A DNA stretch of 49,792 nt from Prevotellaceae bacterium (lineage in GTDB: Bacteria > Bacteroidota > Bacteroidia > Bacteroidales > Bacteroidaceae), in NCBI GenBank assembly GCA_022508665.1, contig JAFLUT010000007.1, positions 1 to 49,792 on the forward strand, written 5' to 3'. The notes beneath the pieces were generated by a model, which was not told where the DNA came from, ran no database searches, and saw only the letters and a list, made by a program, of their open reading frames with translations. Positions 27,113-36,473 of the stretch are shown here, piece after piece. Numbering within the stretch: position 1 is the stretch's first letter; every line of letters begins with the position of its first letter. The translations under genes were made by a program, and so were the position numbers.

Positions 27113-28849
27113 ATGGATAAAGAACTTATTGAGAAATGTACGGCAGAGGCGCAGAAGTGGCTGTCGCCGTCGTTTGATGCAGAGACACAGGCTGAAGTGA
27201 AGGCGATGCTGGAGGCTGAGGATAAGTCGGCTCTTATTGATGCTTTCTATCAGAATTTGGAGTTTGGAACGGGTGGTCTGCGTGGCATCATGGGTGCTGG
27301 TACGAACCGCATGAACAAGTACATCGTGGGCATGGCTACTCAGGGCTTTGCCAACTATATCAACAAGGCATTTGCTGGTAAGGAGGGTATCTCCGTTGTG
27401 GTGGGGCATGACTGCCGCAACAATTCCCGACTGTTTGCTGAGACTGTGGCTGACATTTTCAGTGCTAATGGCATAAAGGTGTATCTGTTTGAGAGTCTGC
27501 GTCCTACGCCTGAGATTTCATTCGCTATCCGTCAGTTGGGTGCACAGGCAGGTGTGAATATCACTGCGAGCCATAACCCTCGTGAGTATAACGGATATAA
27601 GGCATACTGGGACGATGGTGCTCAGGTGCTTGCTCCGCACGACACGGGCATCATTGAGGAGGTGAACAAGGTGACTATCGACCAAGTGAAGTTTGAGCCT
27701 AACGATGACTTGATACAGATTATCGGCGGAGAGATGGACATTGACTATCTGAATGCTGTGCATGAGGCGTTGATTGACCAAGAGGTTATCAACCGTCAGA
27801 AGGACCTCTGCATCGTATATTCTCCGCTGCATGGCACAGGGCGTGTCATCATCCCTGCGGCGTTGCGTTCTTGGGGATTTAGGAATATCAACGTGGTGAA
27901 GGAGCAGATGGTGATTGACGGCAATTTCCCGACAGTCGTTTCTCCTAACCCTGAGAATTCGGAGGCTATGACTTTGGGCATGAAGTTGGGCGACAAACTG
28001 AATGCTGACCTCGTGCTGGCTTCTGACCCTGATGCCGACCGCCTCGCTGTGGTGTGTCGCGACCCTAAGGGCGAGTGGTGTATTCTCAATGGTAATCAGA
28101 CGGCTCTGATGTTGTCTTACTATATCATTGAGAACAAGAATAAACTCGGTCAGTTGAAGGGCAATGAGTTTATGGTGAAGACTATCGTTACGACTGAGAC
28201 AATCGCTGAGATTGCAAAGCGTAACAATGTGGAAATCCGTGATGTATATACTGGTTTCAAGTGGATTGCTCGTGAAATCCGTCTTGACGAGGGCAAGAAG
28301 AAGTACATTGGCGGTGGCGAGGAGAGTTTCGGCTATCTGCCATTCGACAAGGTGCGTGACAAGGACAGCCCTGCATCTATCTGTCTGCTCTGCGAAATCG
28401 CTGCGTGGGCGAAGGATAACGGCATGACTCTCTATGACTTGCTGATGAAGATTTATCTTGATTATGGCTTCTCATATCAGGATGCTGTGTCTGTGACAAA
28501 GCCGGGCAAGTCGGGTGCTGACGAGATTAAGCAGATGATGGAGGACTTCCGCAAGACTCCTCCTGCACAATTGGGTGGCAGCCCTGTGGTGTGCGTGAAG
28601 GACTACAAGACATTGAAGATGGTGTGCAACGGCAAGGAGAGCGACCTCAATATGCCTGACACAAGCAATGTTCTTCAGTGGTTCACTGAGGATGGCACAA
28701 AAATCTCTGTTCGTCCATCAGGCACTGAGCCTAAGATTAAGTTCTATGTGGAAGTGAAGGGAGAAATGGCATGTCCTAACTGCTATCAGTCGGCTGTGGC
28801 TGAGGCGAAGAAGAAGGTGGATGCTATAAAGAAGGACTTGGGGCTGTAA
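27113..28849 (+). CDS. Phosphoglucomutase/phosphomannomutase family phosphohexomutase
   Basis: 578 aa from the ATG at 27113, chosen because the promoter overlaps the longer TTG-initiated frame. It interconverts hexose 1- and 6-phosphates. The phosphoserine loop TASHNP has S153, the metal loop DPDADR is at 305-310, the sugar-binding GGGEESFGY follows, and the phosphate-binding RPSGTEPKIKFY is near the C-terminus. The length matches the PgcA-like phosphoglucomutase branch. Its position divergent to the capsule operon fits a role in supplying glucose-1-phosphate or mannose-1-phosphate. Confidence 0.94.
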   Translation: MDKELIEKCTAEAQKWLSPSFDAETQAEVKAMLEAEDKSALIDAFYQNLEFGTGGLRGIMGAGTNRMNKYIVGMATQGFANYINKAFAGKEGISVVVGHDCRNNSRLFAETVADIFSANGIKVYLFESLRPTPEISFAIRQLGAQAGVNITASHNPREYNGYKAYWDDGAQVLAPHDTGIIEEVNKVTIDQVKFEPNDDLIQIIGGEMDIDYLNAVHEALIDQEVINRQKDLCIVYSPLHGTGRVIIPAALRSWGFRNINVVKEQMVIDGNFPTVVSPNPENSEAMTLGMKLGDKLNADLVLASDPDADRLAVVCRDPKGEWCILNGNQTALMLSYYIIENKNKLGQLKGNEFMVKTIVTTETIAEIAKRNNVEIRDVYTGFKWIAREIRLDEGKKKYIGGGEESFGYLPFDKVRDKDSPASICLLCEIAAWAKDNGMTLYDLLMKIYLDYGFSYQDAVSVTKPGKSGADEIKQMMEDFRKTPPAQLGGSPVVCVKDYKTLKMVCNGKESDLNMPDTSNVLQWFTEDGTKISVRPSGTEPKIKFYVEVKGEMACPNCYQSAVAEAKKKVDAIKKDLGL

Positions 28850-28880
28850 GGTTATATAGGTTGAAATAGGAAAGAAATAG

Positions 28881-28919
28881 AAAAAAGCGTAAGACTTTTT
28901 GAGAGGTCTTACGCTTTTT
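28881..28919 (+). terminator. Intrinsic terminator after the phosphohexomutase gene
   Basis: AAAAAGCGTAAGAC and GTCTTACGCTTTTT form a 14-bp stem around a ~10-nt loop, with A and T tracts on both sides. It lies 30 nt past the stop codon. The A/T-tract symmetry means it could also end the leftward operon that stops at 29022. Confidence 0.88.
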
Positions 28920-29021
28920 ATTGTACTTGTCGCTTTTTATCTGTGCTTTCTGCTTTTTATGATGCTTATTTCTATTTATCCGCCTATCTTATTCTATCAT
29001 AGTAAATAACATCTCTCCCCT

Positions 29022-30473
29022 TTATATTTCTTCCTCCGTGAAAGACATCCATTCGCCTGTTGTAGGATGCCGAAATCCGATGCTTTCTGCATGAAGATAG
29101 AGGCGGTCGGATGGTGTTCCGTAGAGAATATCTCCCTTTATGGGGCGACCGAGACCATCGGGATGGGCGCAATGGATGCGCAGTTGGTGTGTGCGACCTG
29201 TCTCTGGATATAGTTCCACTCTGTTGTCGCCTTTTAATATATAATGTGTAAGCGAGGGCTTCCCGTATTGATAGTTTACCACTTGGCGTGGCGAGTCAAA
29301 AGGATTGCGGGAGAGAGGTAGGGAAATGTCCCCACTTTCGGGCTTTGCGTTGGCTTGAGAAGGGTCTGAAGGCTCTAATATGGCGATGTACTTTTTCTTG
29401 ATTTCATGCTTGTAAAACTGCATCTGCAAATCTCTACACACGGCGGCGTTTTTGGCTACGAGCAATAGTCCCGATGTGTCCATGTCGAGGCGATGAACAA
29501 GGCGATATTCTGGATTGATAGTGAGCAAATAGGCACTTAGCGATTGCTCTTTTAGGTCTCTGTTGGGTACGGAGAGCAATCCCGAAGGCTTGTACACGAC
29601 TATCAGGTCGTCATCTTCATATATGAACCGCACTTGCTTGAGTTTCTCTCGTACACGGGCAAAGAGCGGATTTTCCTCAACATCAAGCCCTTGCATCATG
29701 TAGGTGAGCAATGGGAAACATTTGTGTTGGCATGAAGGGTAGAAGTTCCCTTCCACACGCATATCGTTCTGCTTTGAAGGGCCTACCCAGAACTCTGCCA
29801 TGCTCAGAGGTTTTAGATTGTGCAGATAAGCATACTGGAGCAGTTTGGGCGCGCAGCATTCGCCTGTACCGCCGGGAGGGATGCCTATGTTTGCCTTTGG
29901 CTTGTCGGGCGTGCGACCAGTCTTGTATTCTATGTATTCTTCTTCGGAAAATGGCGACTTGACATTCTCGAAAATCTCTATCAAATCTTTGGTTTCCTTG
30001 TTGGCATTCAGCATTCGGAATTGGCGGAAAGTCCACATCAGCAAGGCGTTGGACTTTTCTTTTCTGATGGCTTTCAGCGTTACTTTCTCTTCCTCGTCGT
30101 CGCTCTGCTTTATCTTTTCCGTCAGTTCCACAATACTCTTTTCTTCCTCTTTGAAATATCCGTTCTGCAAGTCATAGACGGGTGGCACAAAGCCTTCGTG
30201 ATGGTAAGAGCCATTGTAAATGCCCGAAAAAGCACGAAGATAATAGCGGCTACCCTCATACTCTACCACAAGCACACCGAACATCTTGCCCTCTGTTGGA
30301 CGCATTTCAGGAGTGTTGTAGCAATGCTCAATCACCTCCTTCGCTGCTATTTTGCAAAGAGGGTGTGGCGTATAACAAAAGGGATATGTGAACTGCTTAG
30401 GAGACGGTATGCCGTCTGCCTCTTTGGGGAATGGGTGCAGCATCATCTGTTTCAATGGCGATGAAGACATCAT
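29022..30473 (-). CDS. RluA-type pseudouridine synthase with long N-terminal extension
   Basis: 483 aa. The catalytic domain occupies ~282-483 with HRLDMDTSG and catalytic D330; the closing motif GRTHQLRIH is present. The first ~280 residues form an extra domain with a coiled-coil stretch (~108-142) and a Cys-rich part (GECCAPK at ~204-210, YPSCQHKC at ~245-252). Such extended RluA proteins exist in Bacteroidales and some proteobacteria; their RNA target is not known to me. It overlaps mrp by 4 nt and is the last gene of the dnaX operon. Confidence 0.88.
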   Translation of the reverse strand: MMSSSPLKQMMLHPFPKEADGIPSPKQFTYPFCYTPHPLCKIAAKEVIEHCYNTPEMRPTEGKMFGVLVVEYEGSRYYLRAFSGIYNGSYHHEGFVPPVYDLQNGYFKEEEKSIVELTEKIKQSDDEEEKVTLKAIRKEKSNALLMWTFRQFRMLNANKETKDLIEIFENVKSPFSEEEYIEYKTGRTPDKPKANIGIPPGGTGECCAPKLLQYAYLHNLKPLSMAEFWVGPSKQNDMRVEGNFYPSCQHKCFPLLTYMMQGLDVEENPLFARVREKLKQVRFIYEDDDLIVVYKPSGLLSVPNRDLKEQSLSAYLLTINPEYRLVHRLDMDTSGLLLVAKNAAVCRDLQMQFYKHEIKKKYIAILEPSDPSQANAKPESGDISLPLSRNPFDSPRQVVNYQYGKPSLTHYILKGDNRVELYPETGRTHQLRIHCAHPDGLGRPIKGDILYGTPSDRLYLHAESIGFRHPTTGEWMSFTEEEI

Positions 30474-31570
30474 TTAGAAACCTCAACTCTTTGCGTTGGA
30501 GCAAGTTCCATATTGCGTTTGTCCACCTGTGTAACAACCTTTGCCGCGAGGCTCATAAAGGCAATGCCTTCTGGAGAAGCGGGATTTAATACCGCTGGTT
30601 CGCCGTGGTCGCCGTTCTCTCTAATGGATTGAACAAGAGGGATTTGGGCAAGGAGAGGAACGTGCAGTTCTTCTGCAAGGTTCTTCCCTCCGTCCTTTCC
30701 GAAGATGTAGTATTTGTTCTCTGGCAGTTCCGCAGGAGTAAACCATGCCATGTTCTCCACCAGTCCGAGAATAGGGATGTTCACCTTGTCATTCGTGTAC
30801 ATATTTACACCCTTGCGAGCATCGGCAAGTGCCACCTCCTGCGGCGTTGTGACAATGACAGCCCCTGTGATGCCAAGTGTCTGAATAAGTGTAAGATGAA
30901 TGTCGCTCGTACCCGGAGGAGTGTCTAGAATGAAGTAGTCGAGTTCGCCCCATTGAGCATCGGAAATCAACTGCTTCAGTGCACCGCAAGCCATGCCTCC
31001 ACGCCACAATGCTGCTTGGTCAGGGTCGATGAAAAAGCCGATAGACAGGAGTTTCACACCGTATTTCTCAACAGGAATGATGAGGTCTCTGCCGTCAATC
31101 GTCTCTGCGTATGGGCGTGCATCCTCCACGTTGAACATCTTCGGCATTGATGGCCCAAAAATGTCAGTGTCAAGCAGTCCCACACGATAGCCGAGTTTTG
31201 CCAATCCAACAGCGAGATTTGCGGTAACAGTAGATTTTCCCACACCTCCTTTGCCCGAACTCACAGCGATGATATTCTTCACGTTAGGCAACAGTTTGTC
31301 TGGCTCAGGAGGAAGTGCCGTCCTTGACTTTGTGCCGATAGTCACTTCCACATCGGGATGCACAAAGGTCTTTATAGCCGCCTCGGCAGCCTTCACCACC
31401 GACTTCATAAAGGGGGCGGTAGCCTTCTCGAAGATGAGTGAGAACGACACCTTCATGCCGTCTATCCGCAGGTCATCTTCCAGCATCTCATTCTCCATTA
31501 TGTTTTTGCCGTTGCCCGGATAGCGAACCGTGGCAAGGGCATCGTGTATCAGTTTGGGATATAGTGTCAT
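30470..31570 (-). CDS. mrp: Mrp/NBP35-type iron-sulfur carrier ATPase
   Basis: 366 aa. An N-terminal MIP18-like domain (1-~85) is followed by the deviant Walker [10 protein letters not shown] at 106-114 and Walker B-like [11 protein letters not shown]. Family members carry [4Fe-4S] clusters to apo-proteins. The C-terminal CPxC cluster motif of the E. coli protein is not seen at the expected place after VENMAWF; only scattered cysteines remain. This seems usual for Bacteroidota homologues but I cannot verify it here. It overlaps trmB and the pseudouridine synthase gene by 4 nt each. Confidence 0.92.
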   Translation of the reverse strand: MTLYPKLIHDALATVRYPGNGKNIMENEMLEDDLRIDGMKVSFSLIFEKATAPFMKSVVKAAEAAIKTFVHPDVEVTIGTKSRTALPPEPDKLLPNVKNIIAVSSGKGGVGKSTVTANLAVGLAKLGYRVGLLDTDIFGPSMPKMFNVEDARPYAETIDGRDLIIPVEKYGVKLLSIGFFIDPDQAALWRGGMACGALKQLISDAQWGELDYFILDTPPGTSDIHLTLIQTLGITGAVIVTTPQEVALADARKGVNMYTNDKVNIPILGLVENMAWFTPAELPENKYYIFGKDGGKNLAEELHVPLLAQIPLVQSIRENGDHGEPAVLNPASPEGIAFMSLAAKVVTQVDKRNMELAPTQRVEVSK

Positions 31571-32328
31571 TTTCCTGTCTTTTTAGTTGAAACAACCTGA
31601 TGATTATATGAGCGATAGCCATCTACGGGGATTTCAATGTCTGGCTCAACCAATGCTCCCTCATGTGGCAGACGGAACTTTATGTATTTGATTGGTATTC
31701 CACGTTCCAGCCACATGCCCTCGTAGTACGTGCGTATGTCAGTAAGTGATGAGTCAATGCTTTGTTCTGCGTATAGGTCAAAGGTGCAATGCTCCATTGG
31801 CAACGCATTCTTCTCCACCATATATTTAGTATATGTGGCGAGGAAATTCGAGTCGGTCTTCACATTTATTATTCCTCCGTCAATGAGAAAGCGCCTGTAC
31901 CGTTCCATAAAATATGTAGAGGTCAGTCGTTTTGTCGCCTTCTTCATCTGTGGGTCAGAAAAAGTCAGCCATAGTTCTGCCACTTCGTTAGGGGCAAACA
32001 GACCGTCTATGCACTCAATGTTTGTCCGCAGGAACGCAACATTCTTCAGTCCTTCTTCAATGGCTGTCTGTGCGCCGTGCCACATTCTCGCACCCTTAAT
32101 GTCTACCCCTATGAAATTCTTCTCAGGAAATCTCCTCGCCAGTCCTATGGTATATTCTCCTCGCCCACACCCCAACTCAAGCACAATGTCGTTGCTGTTC
32201 TTGAAAAACTCCTTTCCCCAGTTGCCACGCAGAGCAAATCCTTCTTTCTGCAACTGCCAGAAAGGGCATTCCACCACAAATGGGTTTTCAGCCATGTCGG
32301 CAAATTTCGCAAGTTTCCCTTTTCCCAT
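31567..32328 (-). CDS. trmB: tRNA (guanine-N7)-methyltransferase
   Basis: 253 aa. It methylates G46 of tRNA using S-adenosylmethionine. The SAM-binding motif [11 protein letters not shown] is at 50-60, and [17 protein letters not shown] matches the TrmB motif (usually FPDPW.K..H.KRR), with a less common SDPQ variant. It lies 3 nt after dnaX and overlaps mrp by 4 nt. Confidence 0.92.
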   Translation of the reverse strand: MGKGKLAKFADMAENPFVVECPFWQLQKEGFALRGNWGKEFFKNSNDIVLELGCGRGEYTIGLARRFPEKNFIGVDIKGARMWHGAQTAIEEGLKNVAFLRTNIECIDGLFAPNEVAELWLTFSDPQMKKATKRLTSTYFMERYRRFLIDGGIINVKTDSNFLATYTKYMVEKNALPMEHCTFDLYAEQSIDSSLTDIRTYYEGMWLERGIPIKYIKFRLPHEGALVEPDIEIPVDGYRSYNHQVVSTKKTGK

Positions 32329-32331
32329 AGT

Positions 32332-34128
32332 CTATGCCAGTTCCAGTCCTAATTCTTCTTTCAGTTTTTTCAGTGGTTCGCTTTGCTCCAGCATCATGTT
32401 TAACTGCTCCACTTTGCTGAACGCACGCTGTCTGTCAGTCGCTTCGCGCATTCTGACCGACATTGTTATGCCGCTATTGCTCAAACGGTTGCGTAGAAAT
32501 CCGTCAATGAGCGGACTCTTCTTGTTCAGTTCGTTCATTATGGCAGGGTTATCCACAATCACACAAAATGTGCTGTCTCCTTCCTTCCATTCAATGTCCA
32601 TGTTTCTCATCTGCAACGACAAAGCCATTTCCTCTTGTGGCAGACCCTCAGCATATGCACGCCATGCTACCGTCAGGCTCATTTTGTCAATAGGCTTGTT
32701 CTGTTGCGGTAGCACGGATGCAGCCTGTGCTGGTTGGCTTTCTGTCGGTTTCTGCGTTGTATCCTCTTGAAGAGGTCGTCTTATAGAGAAACTTTTAGGA
32801 CGAGCCGCTGTCGATGACGCTGCAGGGGTGTGCGTCTGCCTTGCTGGTGCATTCTCCGCAGTTCTATTCAGTTGTGGTTGAGGCGTTGCCTCTCCCTCAT
32901 GCGCTGTGTTTGTTGGTGCAGCAGGATTGTTGTTTGCCTGCTTTGCCTCGGCAGCAGATGCTGTTCCGCCTTGCTGCTTGTTAAATATCGGTTTAAGAAT
33001 CTTCGTAGGGCCAAGCCCCGACGAAGCCCCGTCATCGGAGGAGAGTTGCGCCGTCTCGATGAGGGTCAGTTCCACCAGCAGCCTTTTGTTTTGGCTCTGT
33101 TTGTAGTTCAAGTCGCATGTGTTCGTCAGTTTCATTGCACGGAACAGGAACTGCGGAGTGCATCGTTGCGCTTGCTCCTTATACTTGTTCCTCACCTCCT
33201 CGCTTGCCTCTATCAGCCCCACGGTCTGTGCATCGCGACTTACCAAAAGATTGCGGAAGTGGCTTGACAAGCCAGTAATGAAATGCTGCCCTTCAAAGCC
33301 TTTCGACAGTATCTCATTGAATGTCAGAATGCACTCCGTTATCTTCCCTCCCAAGAAATAGTCGGTCAGGCGGAAGTAATAATCATAGTCAAGCACATTC
33401 AGATTGGCGATTGTCTGCTTGTATGTGATGTTGTTTCCACAGAACGATGCCACTTGGTCAAAGATAGATAGTGCGTCACGCATGCCTCCGTCCGCCTTCT
33501 GGGCTATAACATTCAGCGCAGCCTCCTCAGCCGTAATGCCTTCTTTGTCTGCCACATTCTTCAAGTGATAGACAATGTTATCCACCGACATGCGGTTGAA
33601 GTCGTATATCTGACAACGAGACAAAATCGTAGGCAGCAACTTGTGCTTCTCCGTAGTGGCGAGGATGAAAATTGCATGGTGCGGAGGCTCTTCCAGTGTC
33701 TTTAGGAAAGCGTTGAACGCCGCTTGCGACAGCATGTGCACCTCATCGATGATGAATACCTTATATTTTCCAATCTGCGGCGGAATGCGCACTTGCTCAA
33801 TTAACTGGCGGATGTCCTCTACCGAGTTGTTTGACGCAGCATCCAACTCATGAATGTTGTACGACCGCTGCTCATTGAATGCCTTGCACGACTCGCACTC
33901 TCCGCATGCCTCACCATTTTCCCGAGGCGACAGACAGTTTATCGTCTTGGCAAAAATCCTTGCGCAGGTCGTCTTTCCCACACCTCGAGGACCGCAGAAC
34001 AAATAGGCATGAGCCAGCCTTCCGCTGCTGATGGCATTCTTCAGTGTTGTGGTCAGCGCCTCCTGCCCCACCACCGTGTCGAATGTCATGGGGCGGTATT
34101 TGCGAGCCGAAACAATATAGTTTTCCAT
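32332..34128 (-). CDS. dnaX: DNA polymerase III subunit gamma/tau
   Basis: 598 aa from the ATG at 34128. That start is fixed by the promoter at 34149 and by the conserved first residues MENYIVSARKYRP. It is the clamp-loader ATPase. Walker A GPRGVGKT is at 46-53, zinc cysteines at 65, 75, 78 and 81, and Walker B DEVH at 128-131. After the ATPase and collar domains (~1-370), an Ala/Pro/Gln/Thr-rich linker (~390-495) leads to a C-terminal domain. No programmed frameshift site was evident, so probably only the full-length form is made. Confidence 0.96.
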   Translation of the reverse strand: MENYIVSARKYRPMTFDTVVGQEALTTTLKNAISSGRLAHAYLFCGPRGVGKTTCARIFAKTINCLSPRENGEACGECESCKAFNEQRSYNIHELDAASNNSVEDIRQLIEQVRIPPQIGKYKVFIIDEVHMLSQAAFNAFLKTLEEPPHHAIFILATTEKHKLLPTILSRCQIYDFNRMSVDNIVYHLKNVADKEGITAEEAALNVIAQKADGGMRDALSIFDQVASFCGNNITYKQTIANLNVLDYDYYFRLTDYFLGGKITECILTFNEILSKGFEGQHFITGLSSHFRNLLVSRDAQTVGLIEASEEVRNKYKEQAQRCTPQFLFRAMKLTNTCDLNYKQSQNKRLLVELTLIETAQLSSDDGASSGLGPTKILKPIFNKQQGGTASAAEAKQANNNPAAPTNTAHEGEATPQPQLNRTAENAPARQTHTPAASSTAARPKSFSIRRPLQEDTTQKPTESQPAQAASVLPQQNKPIDKMSLTVAWRAYAEGLPQEEMALSLQMRNMDIEWKEGDSTFCVIVDNPAIMNELNKKSPLIDGFLRNRLSNSGITMSVRMREATDRQRAFSKVEQLNMMLEQSEPLKKLKEELGLELA

Positions 34129-34148
34129 GTTGCTTGAATTTCTTTTTG

Positions 34149-34179
34149 CAAAGATAGCAAAAAAAATCCTATCTTGCAA
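34149..34179 (-). promoter_or_regulatory. Promoter of the dnaX-trmB-mrp operon
   Basis: On the minus strand: TTG (34177-34179), 20 nt, TATCTTTG (34149-34156). It ends 20 nt before the dnaX ATG at 34128 and rules out the longer reading frame. Confidence 0.8.
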
Positions 34180-34192
34180 CCATTTACACCTC

Positions 34193-35968
34193 TCAGTTAT
34201 CCACCAATACCTTTTTTGTCGTTCCGTCACTGTATTTATAGATGTTCACACCTTTCACAGGAGCATTCACTTTCATGCCCGACATTGTATAAATGCCTAT
34301 CAATGTCCGTGTCGCACTCTGCTCAACATCCGCTACAGTATTTGCATTGGGAGAATAGCCAAAGTAATCATCAAGATATTCAATGCGTTCTGCAACCCAA
34401 CCTCTCAGCCTATCTATGGAGTCAAGGTTAGAATTACGCTTGTAAGGCTTTACATTTATCACATTAGCAGTCGCTTTCCATAGTCGCCCTTCCAGTTTGC
34501 AAATGTCGCCAGCGCAATACCTCGTTGTTGGACTATATTCTTCAAATTCGCCATAGCGTTCCCATTCTTCACACACTTCCCATCCTGCATTGCAGATGGC
34601 ATCGCTGTAGCATGGACTATCAGCCCACTTCGTCATTTCCATCGTATAATATTCATCACCAACTCTATCATACCAATCATTGATGATGTCAATAATACCT
34701 TCAGCGTCAATACCCTTTATTTCTCTCAACTCTTTATATCGTTCCCGTATCTCCATTTGATAATATTTGTGAATCCAATGAAAAGGTCCAGTTGTGAGGT
34801 CGGAAAACTTATGCGCGGCAGGGCGGATGACACCATACAAATTGATTCCGAAAGTTTGGTCGAGGTCGTATGGAGTGACAAACCATTTCGTCCCGTTGTA
34901 TGTAAACCATTGCCAATTTTTCAACGAGCCATCGCCATTAGCCGAAAGATAGAAGAACACATAATAGTCCACAAGACTGCCAATGTCCCACCGCCTTTCT
35001 ATCTCCATTTTCAGCATAGCCTCATTCATGCCTGCTTTCTCCTTCTGCTCTATCTCTCCTCCGTAATTGCTCATCTGCGAGATGTATTTCTTTACCTTGT
35101 TTGTAAGTTCCTTTGTATTCTTAATCTCTTGAGAATCACTGCTATTATTGTAAAAGGAACTGTTCTCATCTATTAGTTCTTTCGGAGTGTTCCCGTCATA
35201 TCTCTGCCCATCGTTAGCGTAAAGCGTTTGTGGTGTACGCACCTCAAACTGAGTCCATGCTATACGTCCTTTGAAAATGTTATCGTCAGACAAATTCCCA
35301 TCCAAATGTATATGCTCCGCCAGTTCCTTCTCTTGATTCATGTTTTTGCGATGCTTCTTCAACTGCCACGCAAACACACCATAAAACTTTCCGTTCAGAT
35401 ATACCGCACACGGAAAACCATCGGGAAAACACCGTGCATCGCTCTCGCTGCTGTAGCCGCCCCTCTCCCAGTAAGGTTCCCTGTCTGCCACAATCATGTC
35501 GAACACCTTATATCCAATTTCGCCAATCCCACGAAAATAATCCGTATAGAAAGCCTTGAAATGAAAAGCATCCTGCTTCACCCAATTGCCAATGTAAAAG
35601 TTTGGCGTGTTCTCCTCTTTCCAGTTTTCATCACAAAAATGGCACACGAAATTCTTCTTGGCATACTTCAGTGATGAGCCTCCCTGTCCAGACAACGTGA
35701 CACGCTTCTTGAAGTAACGCCCTCCGCCGTCATACATTTCCATCCACCCCTTAACCGTATTCCGCTTGTTCGTAGGCATTGATGAAAACCCTGTCAAATT
35801 AACGTAAGCGAACTGAGGCTCAGGCATATATACATTGTCACTTTGGCTGTAATCGGCATGCTGCTCAAGATGGCGTACTTCCACTACCGACTGAAAATCA
35901 CCTATGGATTGCGCCAATGCTACAGCATACCCCAGCAAGGAAAAGACAATTGACAAAAATGCTTTCAT
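34193..35968 (-). CDS. Secreted CotH-like protein with C-terminal sorting tail
   Basis: 591 aa from the ATG at 35968, which gives a signal peptide (MKAFLSIVFSLLGYAVALAQ); an upstream TTG is inside the promoter region. GQGGSSLKYAKKNF and, later, WFVTPYDLDQTFG match the CotH kinase-like family (PF08757), known from spore coat proteins and many secreted bacterial proteins. Residues ~300-330 form a charged helix. The last ~50 residues (LIGIYTMSGMKVN...KKVLVDN) resemble a type-IX-secretion tail. Protein kinase activity is known for some CotH proteins but is unproven here. Its stop codon lies only ~40 nt from the dnaX promoter region. Confidence 0.82.
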   Translation of the reverse strand: MKAFLSIVFSLLGYAVALAQSIGDFQSVVEVRHLEQHADYSQSDNVYMPEPQFAYVNLTGFSSMPTNKRNTVKGWMEMYDGGGRYFKKRVTLSGQGGSSLKYAKKNFVCHFCDENWKEENTPNFYIGNWVKQDAFHFKAFYTDYFRGIGEIGYKVFDMIVADREPYWERGGYSSESDARCFPDGFPCAVYLNGKFYGVFAWQLKKHRKNMNQEKELAEHIHLDGNLSDDNIFKGRIAWTQFEVRTPQTLYANDGQRYDGNTPKELIDENSSFYNNSSDSQEIKNTKELTNKVKKYISQMSNYGGEIEQKEKAGMNEAMLKMEIERRWDIGSLVDYYVFFYLSANGDGSLKNWQWFTYNGTKWFVTPYDLDQTFGINLYGVIRPAAHKFSDLTTGPFHWIHKYYQMEIRERYKELREIKGIDAEGIIDIINDWYDRVGDEYYTMEMTKWADSPCYSDAICNAGWEVCEEWERYGEFEEYSPTTRYCAGDICKLEGRLWKATANVINVKPYKRNSNLDSIDRLRGWVAERIEYLDDYFGYSPNANTVADVEQSATRTLIGIYTMSGMKVNAPVKGVNIYKYSDGTTKKVLVDN

Positions 35969-35992
35969 CACGCATGTATTCACTATTCGTGG

Positions 35993-36000
35993 CAAAATTA
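35993..36000 (-). promoter_or_regulatory. -7 box of the CotH-like gene promoter
   Basis: The minus strand reads TAATTTTG, matching TAnnTTTG, 24 nt before the ATG at 35968. The -33 element is poorly defined. Confidence 0.5.
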
Positions 36001-36060
36001 CAATAAACCTCACAAACAATCCTCCGCAAATGCAACAAGGTATCTACCGAGGTTGAAAGT

Positions 36061-36197
36061 CTTTACCCAAGTAAAGGATTTGTGTTATTAAAGGTAAAGA
36101 TTGCTCAACAAGGGTGATAGCCTTTTGTTCAATTTGTAATCAACCGTTGGCTTCATTAGTAGGTAGCCCTCCACTCAACTAGTAGGTAGCCGTTGGC
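36061..36197. repeat. Short repeats in the intergenic region
   Basis: CTTTAC at 36061-36066 pairs with GTAAAG at 36071-36076. TAGTAGGTAGCC occurs at 36157-36168 and again at 36180-36191 (period 23), and CCGTTGGC at 36144-36151 and 36190-36197 brackets them. No gene is visible between 36001 and 36460. Confidence 0.6.
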
Positions 36198-36223
36198 ATA
36201 TATAAGTTGCATTCGCTGACTAT

Positions 36224-36303
36224 TATAATTTGTCACGGCTGACGATTGTAATCGTGAACGGCTGGGAGTTTCAGAGGGGTGCCGTTGTCGTTTTGTATAA
36301 AAA
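36224..36303 (+). repeat. Dispersed repeat, copy 2
   Basis: From tataatttgtcacggctgac to tttcagagg it matches the window start with four substitutions, and similarity continues weakly to ~36303 (gttgtcgttttg). A partial duplicate of its first 15 bases (gctgactattataat) lies immediately upstream at ~36216. Confidence 0.85.
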
Positions 36304-36306
36304 ATA

Positions 36307-36332
36307 CGCTCTTCCGTATTGTGCGAAGAGCG
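36307..36332. terminator. Hairpin downstream of the repeat, possible terminator
   Basis: CGCTCTTC (36307-36314) pairs with GAAGAGCG (36325-36332) around a 10-nt loop. There is an A-rich stretch on its left, which is a T-tract on the minus strand, so it could end the leftward operon finishing at 36461. Confidence 0.5.
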
Positions 36333-36404
36333 ATTAAGGAATGTGGGTATTGGTGTGTCGTTAAAAAGGGAATTTGTGCAATTTTTTGCTTGTCGAGGAA
36401 GAGA

Positions 36405-36473
36405 AAAAGCAGAGTATGAACTTTATGAAAAGTAGAGTCTGAACTCTATGAAAAGCAGGGTTAGAACTCTATG
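36405..36473. repeat. Three 23-bp tandem repeats overlapping a gene end
   Basis: Units start at 36405, 36428 and 36451 (consensus aaaagcagagtctgaactctatg). The third unit covers the stop codon and last codons of the hydrolase gene at 36461, so the array looks like repeated duplication of that gene's 3' end. Confidence 0.85.

Noticed and set aside
32332-34128. Programmed frameshift in dnaX as in E. coli
   Set aside because: No A-rich slippery heptamer followed by a hairpin was seen in frame.
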